Source: 12-FULL-44-12b sp964364225
GTDB lineage: Bacteria > Patescibacteriota > Minisyncoccia > Phycocordibacterales > Zambryskibacteraceae
Reading direction: 5' to 3'
NCBI GenBank assembly: GCA_964364225.1
Contig: CAYIKP010000007.1
Location: 1-43,091 of the forward strand
DNA length: 43,091 bases
Under the pieces are notes generated by a model. That model was given only the letters and a program-made list of their open reading frames with translations, had not been told where the DNA came from and searched no databases. The position numbers and the translations under genes were made by a program. Positions 33,070 through 39,354 of the stretch are shown here, in pieces. Every line of letters starts with the position of its first letter. Position 1 is the first letter of the stretch.

Positions 33070-34239
33070 CTAGATTTTGCCTCTTTTGAGCACTTTTTTG
33101 ATGTAGTTTGTGGCTTCGGCTATAGGTACACATTCTTGAGCGCGGGTTTCGTTGTCCCTAATAACTACGCATTTTTCTAGTGCCTCTTTGTGGCCCATAA
33201 TTATGAGAAATGGGATTTTTTCTTCTGGAGCCAACTGGGAAACGAGTTTGTCTCGTGAAATATGAAAAACCACCGGAATACCTGCCCCCCTTAATTTTTC
33301 AACCAATGGTAAAGATAAAAGTTTTGCGGAATAGCCAAGTTGAACAAAATGAAACTTTGGTTCTGGAAGTTTTTTTCGTGTAGCTTTAGCGGTACCGCTT
33401 GAAACCATTACAGAAAGAAAAGGAGTCTCTCTTTTTGCTCCCATTTTTTTGGTTAATGGAGAAAGGCGCATGCCTCGAGCGAGCGTTTCTCCTTTTTCAC
33501 TCCTTATTTCAAAGATAATATGATTTGCACACGAACGAGGTGCCACAAGAGATGGGTCCAAGGTGTATGGAATATCCATCACTTCTATATATTCAATTAC
33601 TTCTTTCAGGTGGGTTCTTGCATTTTGAGAAAGGGATGCGATGGTGGTGGGGAATCGGTCTGCGAAAGGCGAGTCGGCATATTTTTTATCTGTTAAAAGT
33701 TGGAGAGGGTTTTCTTTAACAACTTTTTTTATTTCTAGAGGCATTAAGGGGGTATTTTTTCTAATGAATGTTGCTACAGCTCTGTCAAAGTCACCCATTG
33801 ATTCCCTGTCTCCAATTGAGCTGAGGGCGATGGTCAGATTTTCATGACCTATTTCATTTAATAGAGATACTACCGTTCTTATAGCAAGTGCTTCTCCAGC
33901 GGAACCCGAAATTCCCATTATTCTCAAAGAGACAAGAGACTTCTTTTTTTCAAAAGATGAATGAGAAACCAAGGAAAGAGGGTGAGGAAGAGCGCTCCAG
34001 TTTTCGCTTATATATTTTTTTACAAAAGCCACATCTTCGTCCAAGAAGAGCATAGGTTCTTTTTCTTCACCTAATAATTCTTTCGCGTATTCTCTCTCTT
34101 GGCGTCCTGGAAGGAAGGATTCAACTGGTATGAAGCCAAAATATGCTGCAACTTCATCAACCTTTAAAGAAAATGGCCGCGTTAAAAGTCCGCTTTTTTC
34201 TTTAGGTAGTTTTTCTGGTTCTTTTGGCTGGAATCTCAT
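33070..34239 (-). CDS. HisRS-like protein, probable pseudosynthetase
   Basis: 389 residues. The C-terminal 90 (FHFVQLGYSAKLLSLPLVEK, then LRGAGIPVVFHISRDKLVSQL) form a His/Gly/Thr/Pro-type anticodon-binding domain. The middle has a HisRS-like segment, LKEVIEYIEVMDIPYTLDPSLV, but where active HisRS continues with RGLDYYTG this protein reads APRSCANHIIFEI, and a recognisable motif 2 and ATP site are absent. It therefore probably cannot charge tRNA. HisZ-type or other regulatory, tRNA-binding roles are possible. Its ATG overlaps the lepB stop by four bases, so the two are coupled. Confidence 0.7.
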   Translation of the reverse strand: MRFQPKEPEKLPKEKSGLLTRPFSLKVDEVAAYFGFIPVESFLPGRQEREYAKELLGEEKEPMLFLDEDVAFVKKYISENWSALPHPLSLVSHSSFEKKKSLVSLRIMGISGSAGEALAIRTVVSLLNEIGHENLTIALSSIGDRESMGDFDRAVATFIRKNTPLMPLEIKKVVKENPLQLLTDKKYADSPFADRFPTTIASLSQNARTHLKEVIEYIEVMDIPYTLDPSLVAPRSCANHIIFEIRSEKGETLARGMRLSPLTKKMGAKRETPFLSVMVSSGTAKATRKKLPEPKFHFVQLGYSAKLLSLPLVEKLRGAGIPVVFHISRDKLVSQLAPEEKIPFLIIMGHKEALEKCVVIRDNETRAQECVPIAEATNYIKKVLKRGKI

Positions 34240-34832
34240 TTTGTGAATGTTGAAAGAGAACCTGGAAATAGACGAATTTTGTCTACCGGGAAAAGGGCCA
34301 CAAAAGGCTTACCCATTATATTTTTTCTAGGCACCGAGCCCCAAAGCCTAGAATCTGCGGAGGCACCACGATTGTCTCCCATTACAAAATATTCATTATC
34401 GCCCAAAGTAAAATTCATAGAATCGGTTTTTTTGAAGACTACATATTTTTCTTCCAAATTAAACCCCTCTGGGTTTTCTTTATTTTTTATCGTTACTCCA
34501 CCAGGTGTTATTAAAACAGTTTCATTAGGAAGCCCAATTACTCTTTTTATAAAAAACTCTTTTGGATTGAGTGGAAAACGAAAAACTATAACATCACCTC
34601 TTTCTGGATCGCCCAAACGGAAGCTTAGCTGGTCAACAATTAGATATTCACTTGATTTAAATGTTGGATCCATTGAAGAACCATCTACTAAATATGGTTG
34701 TGCTATAAAAATCCTAAAGGGAATAACCACAAAAACTATTATTGCTGCGAAAGATAGGAGGTCTTTTATGAAGGATTTTTGATACCAGTTTTGCTTATTT
34801 TCAGGGGGCTTTTGAGGAGTATTTTCTTCCAT
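34236..34832 (-). CDS. lepB: Signal peptidase I
   Basis: 198 residues: a membrane helix (about 25-44), then catalytic S53 in VDGSSMDPTF, general base K96 in FFIKRVIGLPNE, and the box GDNRGASADSRLWGSVPRKNIMGK. Removes signal peptides of exported proteins, such as those at 20767 and 27275. First gene of the pair with the HisRS-like protein. Divergent from pth, with a hairpin repeat between. Confidence 0.95.
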   Translation of the reverse strand: MEENTPQKPPENKQNWYQKSFIKDLLSFAAIIVFVVIPFRIFIAQPYLVDGSSMDPTFKSSEYLIVDQLSFRLGDPERGDVIVFRFPLNPKEFFIKRVIGLPNETVLITPGGVTIKNKENPEGFNLEEKYVVFKKTDSMNFTLGDNEYFVMGDNRGASADSRLWGSVPRKNIMGKPFVALFPVDKIRLFPGSLSTFTK

Positions 34833-34876
34833 GTTCGCGCCATTGTACCCTTTGCTATTCGGAAGGACAAGTAATC

Positions 34877-34943
34877 ACAAAAATTGTTGTCTGAAAAGCG
34901 AGCGACAAAAGGTCACCAATGCTTTTCAAACAACAATTTTTGT
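34877..34943 (-). repeat. Hairpin repeat family, copy C (lepB/pth)
   Basis: A 14-bp outer stem (ACAAAAATTGTTGT with its complement at 34930-34943) and inner GAAAAGC/GCTTTTC around the core on the minus strand, GCATTGGTGACCTT...CGCTCGC (34898-34922). The flanking GAGCGA ends of the other copies are missing, and it lies between divergent genes. Confidence 0.8.
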
Positions 34944-34995
34944 TTTAAGACCTCAAAACTAGCAACAAAAAACCAAAAGTTATAGACTTATATAT

Positions 34996-35583
34996 ATGTG
35001 GTACATAATTGGTTTAGGAAATCCAGATGAAGAATATAAAGGAACAAGGCACAATATCGGTCGCGATGTTGTGAGTGCTTTAGCTAAAAAGTTTGATTTA
35101 GATTTTAAGGAAGATCCAAAAGCAAAAACGCATTTTACAAAAGGATCAATTGGAAAAACACAGAGCATGCTTTTACTGCCTGATGTTGCAATGAATAACA
35201 ACGGGCTTGTTGCTCGCGCGTATGTTAAAAGTAAAAAAGATGCAAAAAATCTGATTGTTATTAGAGATGATATTGATATGGGATTAGGAAAAATAAAGAT
35301 CACCTTTAACAGGGGCTCTGGCGGGCATAGGGGGGTTGAATCAACTGTAAAGCAAATAAAAACCAATGAATTTTTTCAACTCAAGGTTGGAATTTTACCC
35401 CTTACACCATCAGGAAAACTAAAAAAACCAATAGGAGATAAAAAGGTCATAGATTTTATTTTGGGCACATGGAAACCAAACGAAGAAAAGGTTATTAAAA
35501 AAGAAATCAAAAGAGCTGGTGAAGCCATTGAGACATTGATTAATGAAGGGTTTCCTAAAGCTTCGACCTTGTTTAATGGGTAA
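34996..35583 (+). CDS. pth: Peptidyl-tRNA hydrolase
   Basis: 195 residues. IIGLGNPDEEYKGTRHNIG holds N9 and the catalytic H19; MNNNGLVARAY and VIRDDIDMGLGKIK complete the active site, and SGGHRGVESTVK follows. It releases tRNA from dropped-off peptidyl-tRNA. The tail (KKEIKRAGEAIETLINEG) is the usual lid helix. TATAGA at 34981-34986 is ten bases before the ATG, so the leader is at most a few bases. A hairpin repeat begins at its stop codon. Confidence 0.95.
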   Translation: MWYIIGLGNPDEEYKGTRHNIGRDVVSALAKKFDLDFKEDPKAKTHFTKGSIGKTQSMLLLPDVAMNNNGLVARAYVKSKKDAKNLIVIRDDIDMGLGKIKITFNRGSGGHRGVESTVKQIKTNEFFQLKVGILPLTPSGKLKKPIGDKKVIDFILGTWKPNEEKVIKKEIKRAGEAIETLINEGFPKASTLFNG

Positions 35584-35656
35584 TCGCTCGGGTTTGGTTT
35601 CGAAAAGCGAGCGTCAAAAGGTCACCAATGCTTTTCGAAACCAAACCCTCGCTCTA
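35584..35656 (-). repeat. Hairpin repeat family, copy D (pth/rpsA)
   Basis: A perfect 19-bp stem (GGGTTTGGTTTCGAAAAGC at 35590-35608 with its complement at 35630-35648) around the minus-strand core GCATTGGTGACCTT...CGCTCGC (35607-35631). Ends as in copy B, and the outer stem is the same as in B. It starts directly after the pth stop codon. Confidence 0.85.
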
Positions 35657-35733
35657 AGTATTAATTTTCTAAAACTAGTAACTTGTTCTAGGACTTAAAA
35701 CGAGGCATAAATATTTTGAAAGGTCACGAGATT

Positions 35734-35840
35734 ATCTTGAAATCAGGATTAGCGTAATAGAAAAACATCAGCTGTTTGAGCTGATGTAATACGGCGAGTT
35801 CTGATGTTTTTCGTTATATGAAGCTTCCTGATTTCAAGAT
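35734..35840. repeat. Multi-stem hairpin downstream of rpsA
   Basis: An outer 15-bp stem (ATCTTGAAATCAGGA / TCCTGATTTCAAGAT) and an inner 12-bp stem (GAAAAACATCAG at 35760-35771 with 35801-35812). A competing hairpin, CATCAGCT-GTTTG-AGCTGATG (35765-35785), uses the same left arm. The alternatives exclude each other. With copy D it fills the gap 35584-35872, which holds no gene. Confidence 0.75.
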
Positions 35841-35872
35841 TTTCAATCGAGTGGCAGTTGATTTCAAAATAC

Positions 35873-36961
35873 TTATACCGAGTGCCCCTCTACGAATGTA
35901 AGTGTCATCTTTTGTTCCTTGGGATCAAAAGTTGCAATCTTGAAGTTGTAAACCTTTCCAAGACCAAGCTTTTCACGAAGTTTTTCTTCTGTTCCAAATT
36001 CAGAAACATGAACAAGGCCAGCAACACCTTCTTCTATTGATGCAAGGGCACCATGCTTGTTGAACTTGATAACAACCCCCTTCACTTCATCGCCCTTCTT
36101 ATATTTCTTAAGAGCGTCTTGCCAAGGGTTTGGTTTCAAGGCCTTGATTGAAAGGGAAATTTTTCCATCTTTTATTTCAATAACCTTTACCTTCACACGA
36201 TCTCCAACCTTATAAACAGAACGAGGGTTTTCAACTAATGACCAATCCATTTCAGATATATGAACCAAACCTTCCAAACCTTCTTCTAGTTTTACAAAGA
36301 TTCCGAAATCTACTGCACCTGTAACTTCTCCCATAATTTCATCACCCAAAGCATATTTATCAACCATAACTGAGCGAACTTTTTCTGTCTCGCCTTTTTC
36401 AGAGAAAATAAGTTTTCCTTCTTTTGGCATTGCTGCAATAACTGCAACCGCAATATGTTCACCGATAAGTTTTCTTAGCTCTTCTAATATCTTATCTTTA
36501 TCTCCATCCGTTACTCTTGGATAGTGTTCTGGTTTTAATTGAGATGCAGGCAAAAATCCTTGAATTCCTTGCCAGTTCATAATGAGTCCTCCTTTGTTTG
36601 CATCAATTACAGGGAGGTCAAATTGTTTCTTGTCTCTAATTGCATCTTCAGCCTCTTGCCAGATTTGTGCCTGACGAGCCTCTTTGAGTGAGATTTCAAT
36701 ATAACCCTCTGGGTTATCAAAACCTACAACCTTTCCTGCAATTGTGTCGCCAACATTCACATTTTTAATAATGTCGCGTGCCTGTAAGAATTCTCTTCCG
36801 AAAATTATTCCTGTACCAAAAGGAGCAAGGTCAACATAAACTGCTGCCTTTTCAATACCTATAACTTTTCCTTCAATTATGTCTTCTGTTAATGGCGGAG
36901 TAGGGGATCCTGCAATGATTTTCCCCATCACCGAATTATCTACGTGTATTTCTGTTTTCAT
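35873..36961 (-). CDS. rpsA: S1 RNA-binding protein (ribosomal protein S1-like)
   Basis: 362 residues with four S1 (OB-fold) domains starting near residues 25, 105, 200 and 285: GKVIGIEKAAVYVDLAPFG, a more divergent second one, GEVTGAVDFGIFVKLEEGLE, and GVVIKFNKHGALASIEEGVA. The third and fourth have the classic GLVHVSE/GLVHISE motif. Four domains is the short form of S1, which has six in E. coli. It helps load mRNA on the ribosome, which may matter where Shine-Dalgarno sequences are rare. Transcribed alone on the minus strand. Confidence 0.9.
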   Translation of the reverse strand: MKTEIHVDNSVMGKIIAGSPTPPLTEDIIEGKVIGIEKAAVYVDLAPFGTGIIFGREFLQARDIIKNVNVGDTIAGKVVGFDNPEGYIEISLKEARQAQIWQEAEDAIRDKKQFDLPVIDANKGGLIMNWQGIQGFLPASQLKPEHYPRVTDGDKDKILEELRKLIGEHIAVAVIAAMPKEGKLIFSEKGETEKVRSVMVDKYALGDEIMGEVTGAVDFGIFVKLEEGLEGLVHISEMDWSLVENPRSVYKVGDRVKVKVIEIKDGKISLSIKALKPNPWQDALKKYKKGDEVKGVVIKFNKHGALASIEEGVAGLVHVSEFGTEEKLREKLGLGKVYNFKIATFDPKEQKMTLTFVEGHSV

Positions 36962-37090
36962 TTTTTCGAACCTCGTGATGCCCAGAAAATTTTGAAGTCA
37001 CTTCACTTGAAACGAAGTCAAGACTTTCGAGGGGATTACACGAGCTTTTAATGGTTTAATCTTATAATTTTCGAGCCACGAAATAGTACA

Positions 37091-37123
37091 AAAAAAATAG
37101 CCGGTCCGCAAGGGCCGGCTATT
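37091..37123 (-). terminator. Terminator of the small anchored protein gene
   Basis: On the minus strand AATAGCCGGCCC, loop TTGC, GGACCGGCTATT, then a T run. Stem perfect apart from one G-T pair. Confidence 0.9.
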
Positions 37124-37153
37124 AAACAAAAAATCTTCTTGATAGTGTGGATT

Positions 37154-37423
37154 TCACTCGGCGTGATTGGCCTTGAGCATGGTCATGATGGAATCACATT
37201 GAGCCTTGGTCACACGTCCATCAATAAGGGGCGCTGCCCCGCCAAAGGCCCTCGGGTCAGGTTGGCAGGTGACACTGTCCTCAACGACCCGTACCTCACT
37301 CGGCTTGTTTGGAACGGGCTCATATTTCACTGACTTTGAAGTTGAAAAGAATGCGATAGTCGCGACGATGATTGAGACCCAAAAAATGGGTTCCAAAACA
37401 AACGGAAATTCTCTTTTTTCCAC
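37154..37423 (-). CDS. Small membrane-anchored protein of unknown function
   Basis: 89 residues from the GTG at 37423, chosen because AAAGGAG lies just upstream; the frame stays open 18 codons further. A single N-terminal span (about 9-27, VLEPIFWVSIIVATIAFFS) precedes an outside domain with two cysteines (VTCQPD, KAQCDS) that could pair. No family recognised. Strong ribosome binding site, GC-rich codons and own terminator, like the genes at 16174, 27275 and 30594. Its neighbour upstream on the same strand is the GC-rich candidate RNA. Confidence 0.65.
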   Translation of the reverse strand: MEKREFPFVLEPIFWVSIIVATIAFFSTSKSVKYEPVPNKPSEVRVVEDSVTCQPDPRAFGGAAPLIDGRVTKAQCDSIMTMLKANHAE

Positions 37424-37515
37424 AAACTCTCCTTTGTGTGGGAACGAATTCTTTTGGAACAATGACACAAAACACAAACTAAAGCAAGCATTTTAAATAA
37501 AAAATAAAAACGAAG

Positions 37516-37551
37516 AACCCCTCACCGATATCTTTTAGTGAGGGGTTTTTT
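37516..37551. terminator. Terminator-like hairpin
   Basis: AACCCCTCAC / GTGAGGGGTT with a T6 run on the plus side. No plus-strand gene ends here, so its client is unclear; it may insulate the small anchored gene from the upstream RNA locus. Confidence 0.7.
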
Positions 37552-37629
37552 GCTTCGCACTCCTCGGCCATGCCGAGGACTTAATCCCACTTAAGTGGGG
37601 AAGCACACCTTGGTACATCCGATCCGAGG
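37551..37629. other. Compact multi-hairpin element with alternative pairings
   Basis: TGCTTC (37551-37556) pairs with GAAGCA (37600-37605), enclosing CCTCGG-CCATG-CCGAGG (37562-37578) and CCCACTT/AAGTGGG (37586-37599), a three-way junction. CCTTGG (37608-37613) can pair with a second CCGAGG (37624-37629), and that CCGAGG could instead pair with CCTCGG. The symmetric stems do not show the strand. It may be the leader of the minus-strand gene at 37154-37423. Not a family I recognise. Confidence 0.5.
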
Positions 37630-37690
37630 TAAACCCAATTATATAACATAAAATTTAAATCAAGCAAGGATTAGTTGGATATTTTAATAA

Positions 37691-37718
37691 CAAAAAACAC
37701 CGCCTCGTTTGAGGGGTG
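37691..37718 (-). terminator. Terminator of the candidate structured RNA
   Basis: On the minus strand CACCCCTC, loop AAAC, GAGG-C-GGTG with one bulged C, then GTTTTTTG. Confidence 0.8.
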
Positions 37719-38235
37719 CTTGGGGGGAGCCCGTACCCCGCTTGTGTAGACCATGGACTTATACACAAGCGGGGGCACGGGGTACACCGGATTCACAAAA
37801 AACTTTTCAAGTGGTCAGGATAGTTCATGGGTTGGAGCGAGCCCAGTGTGCCGTAGCACTTTCTGGGTCTTTCGCGGGTTTGCTCCTTTTTGACTCTTCG
37901 AGGTGAGTCCCAACTCCAGGGTTGATCGGGCGGTCAAGCACTCCATATCGGTATGAAATGCTTGGTGGTTGCCCGATTGAGGGTTGTGCTTTTGAGATTT
38001 TCGAGCCCAGAGTCTCTGTTCCGCAGAACAAATTCTCGGGTAGATCGCCCTTCCTCCCTCGGTGCCCATCGGCAGTAATCGTGGGGGCGAGACCGCCGTT
38101 CGCGTGTCTCGGCCCCACTTCCATGAATTTGGCGCAGACAGAGTACTTGTTCTCTGTGGCGCGGATGCCCTACGCGTGCCGGCGACGAATACTTCGCCAC
38201 GGGCTCGCACAGGGAAACCTTTGACAACTGATCTG
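37691..38235 (-). ncRNA. Candidate structured non-coding RNA, about 545 nt
   Basis: GC-rich in an AT-rich region, with a consensus promoter, a terminator and no protein-like frame. Helices on the minus strand: GTGGGG-CGAGAC hairpin (38081-38118); GTTC-TGCG-GAAC (38018-38029); ATCGGGC/GCCCGAT (37925-37977) enclosing a 12-bp hairpin with loop CCGA (37936-37963); GGAGC/GCTCC (37834-37886) enclosing CCCAG/CTGGG and GTGC-TACG-GCAC (37848-37859); and a stem of about 20 bp at 37730-37781. Two loops are UNCG tetraloops closed by C-G. It lacks the rnpB and SRP signatures, a T arm and a tmRNA tag frame, so it is none of these as far as I can see. It might include a shorter mature RNA. Confidence 0.7.
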
Positions 38236-38241
38236 CCATCT

Positions 38242-38269
38242 ATTATACACACCCTAGTTAAATTGTCAA
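38242..38269 (-). promoter_or_regulatory. Consensus promoter of the candidate RNA
   Basis: Minus strand TTGACA (38264-38269), a 16-base spacer and TATAAT (38242-38247), both perfect. Expected start near 38235. It is the best promoter in the window, which fits an abundant stable RNA. Confidence 0.9.
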
Positions 38270-38302
38270 GCCCTTTAATTTGGCCAAATTAAAGGGCTTG
38301 AC
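38265..38302. repeat. 38-base perfect palindrome over the -35 box
   Basis: GTCAAGCCCTTTAATTTGG and its exact complement. It covers most of the -35 box of the candidate RNA and places a TTGAC on each side, so it could be an operator, or the terminator-like separator between the RNA and the plus-strand MBL gene. Confidence 0.85.
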
Positions 38303-38345
38303 TCACAAAAATTCACTAAAAATAGTGGCCAATTAGAGCCAGATT

Positions 38346-38354
38346 TGATATAAT
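38346..38354 (+). promoter_or_regulatory. Extended -10 of the MBL-fold gene
   Basis: TGATATAAT (38346-38354), then six bases to the ATG at 38361: probably leaderless. The first gene of the MBL / membrane protein / gyrA run. Confidence 0.65.
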
Positions 38355-38360
38355 GGGTCT

Positions 38361-38984
38361 ATGGTAATCACGTATCATGGCTTGGAGTTTTTCAAAGTAA
38401 CATTTGGAGACACCACTATTGCCTTTAACCCAATATCAAAAGATTCAAAGATAAAAAGTTCTCGTTTTGGAGCAGATGTTGCTCTTATTTCTTTAAAAGA
38501 CCGTGATATGAATGGTGCAGATTCTGTGTCTCGTGGTGATAAAGAAGCCTTTGTTATTAATGGTCCTGGAGAATATGAAATTGGTGGTCTTTTTGTAAAA
38601 GGTTTTGCATCAAAGAGTGAATATAATGGCGAGGAAAGAATGAACACTATTTATTTGGTAAATCTTGAAAACATGAATCTCTGTTTCTTGGGAGCTCTCG
38701 CTCATAAGGATTTAGATCCAAACGTGACAGAGGCCCTTGAAGATATAGACATTCTATTTACACCAATTGGTGGAGAGGGTGTAATGGGCCCTGCAGAAAG
38801 TTATAAAATGGCGGTTAAGCTTGAGCCGTCTTTAATCATTCCGATGCATTATGACGAAAAAAGTTTAAAGCATTTTTTAAAGGAGGCCGGTGAAGAAAAA
38901 ACAACACCCGTTGATAAACTGACCCTAAAGAAAAAAGACTTAGAAGGAAAAGAGTCGGATGTTGTAGTTTTGAAACAAGAATAA
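38361..38984 (+). CDS. Metallo-beta-lactamase-fold protein without the metal motif
   Basis: 207 residues resembling the Lactamase_B_3/UPF0173 group: the start VITYHGLEFFKVTFGDTTIAFNP, the repeated strand pattern NGPGEYEIGGLFVKG, and the ending SLIIPMHYDEKSLKHFL. The HxHxDH metal motif expected after ADVALIS is replaced by LKDRDMN, so classical two-metal hydrolysis is unlikely; one later His (MHYD) remains. A structural or binding role, or a changed active site, is possible. I recall similar proteins as widespread in Parcubacteria. It is followed at one base by the 113-aa membrane protein and then gyrA. Confidence 0.75.
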   Translation: MVITYHGLEFFKVTFGDTTIAFNPISKDSKIKSSRFGADVALISLKDRDMNGADSVSRGDKEAFVINGPGEYEIGGLFVKGFASKSEYNGEERMNTIYLVNLENMNLCFLGALAHKDLDPNVTEALEDIDILFTPIGGEGVMGPAESYKMAVKLEPSLIIPMHYDEKSLKHFLKEAGEEKTTPVDKLTLKKKDLEGKESDVVVLKQE

Positions 38985-38985
38985 A

Positions 38986-39327
38986 ATGCAAAAAGTTTTA
39001 GAGAGATTTCTAGATTCAATTGAGGGTGCTAGAAAAAAGTCTGAAAAAACTAGACACGCTATTGCCCTTGGATTATCTGGAGGTGTAACGCTTATTTTAT
39101 TTTTGATATGGGCCTTTGTGTTACTCCCATTCCAATTTGAAAAGGTGGCTGAGAATTCTTTACCAAAAAATCAAGACAATTCACCCTTTGCGTCTTTAAA
39201 AGCACAAATAGGGGGTGCTTATGAAAGTTTTTTGGCATCAATAAATAATAAGAAAGATTCTGTACAAGAAAATTTGGACTGGCAGAATCAGTATGAAAGG
39301 ATAAAATCAGAAGCGAAAGCGCAATAG
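38986..39327 (+). CDS. Single-span membrane protein of unknown function
   Basis: 113 residues: a basic cytoplasmic start (RKKSEKTRH), one membrane helix (about 26-48, IALGLSGGVTLILFLIWAFVLLP), then a polar tail. No motif recognised. It starts one base after the MBL gene and ends 27 bases before gyrA, so it is probably co-transcribed with both. Confidence 0.75.
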   Translation: MQKVLERFLDSIEGARKKSEKTRHAIALGLSGGVTLILFLIWAFVLLPFQFEKVAENSLPKNQDNSPFASLKAQIGGAYESFLASINNKKDSVQENLDWQNQYERIKSEAKAQ

Positions 39328-39333
39328 TTCGAC

Positions 39334-39339
39334 TATACT
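39334..39339 (+). promoter_or_regulatory. Possible -10 box of gyrA
   Basis: TATACT, 15 bases before the ATG at 39355, without a clear -35 box. gyrA may have its own start as well as read-through. Confidence 0.35.
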
Positions 39340-39354
39340 CAACTCACAAATAAT

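Noticed and set aside
37691..38235. tmRNA or SRP RNA
   Set aside because: No tRNA-like T arm at the 3' end, no tag reading frame ending in a stop codon, and no GGAAGGAAGCAG-type SRP loop were seen.
37815..38252. Protein genes on either strand in the GC-rich block
   Set aside because: Several overlapping frames exist because stop codons are scarce in GC-rich DNA. The translations have no domain-like pattern, and strong RNA helices run through them.
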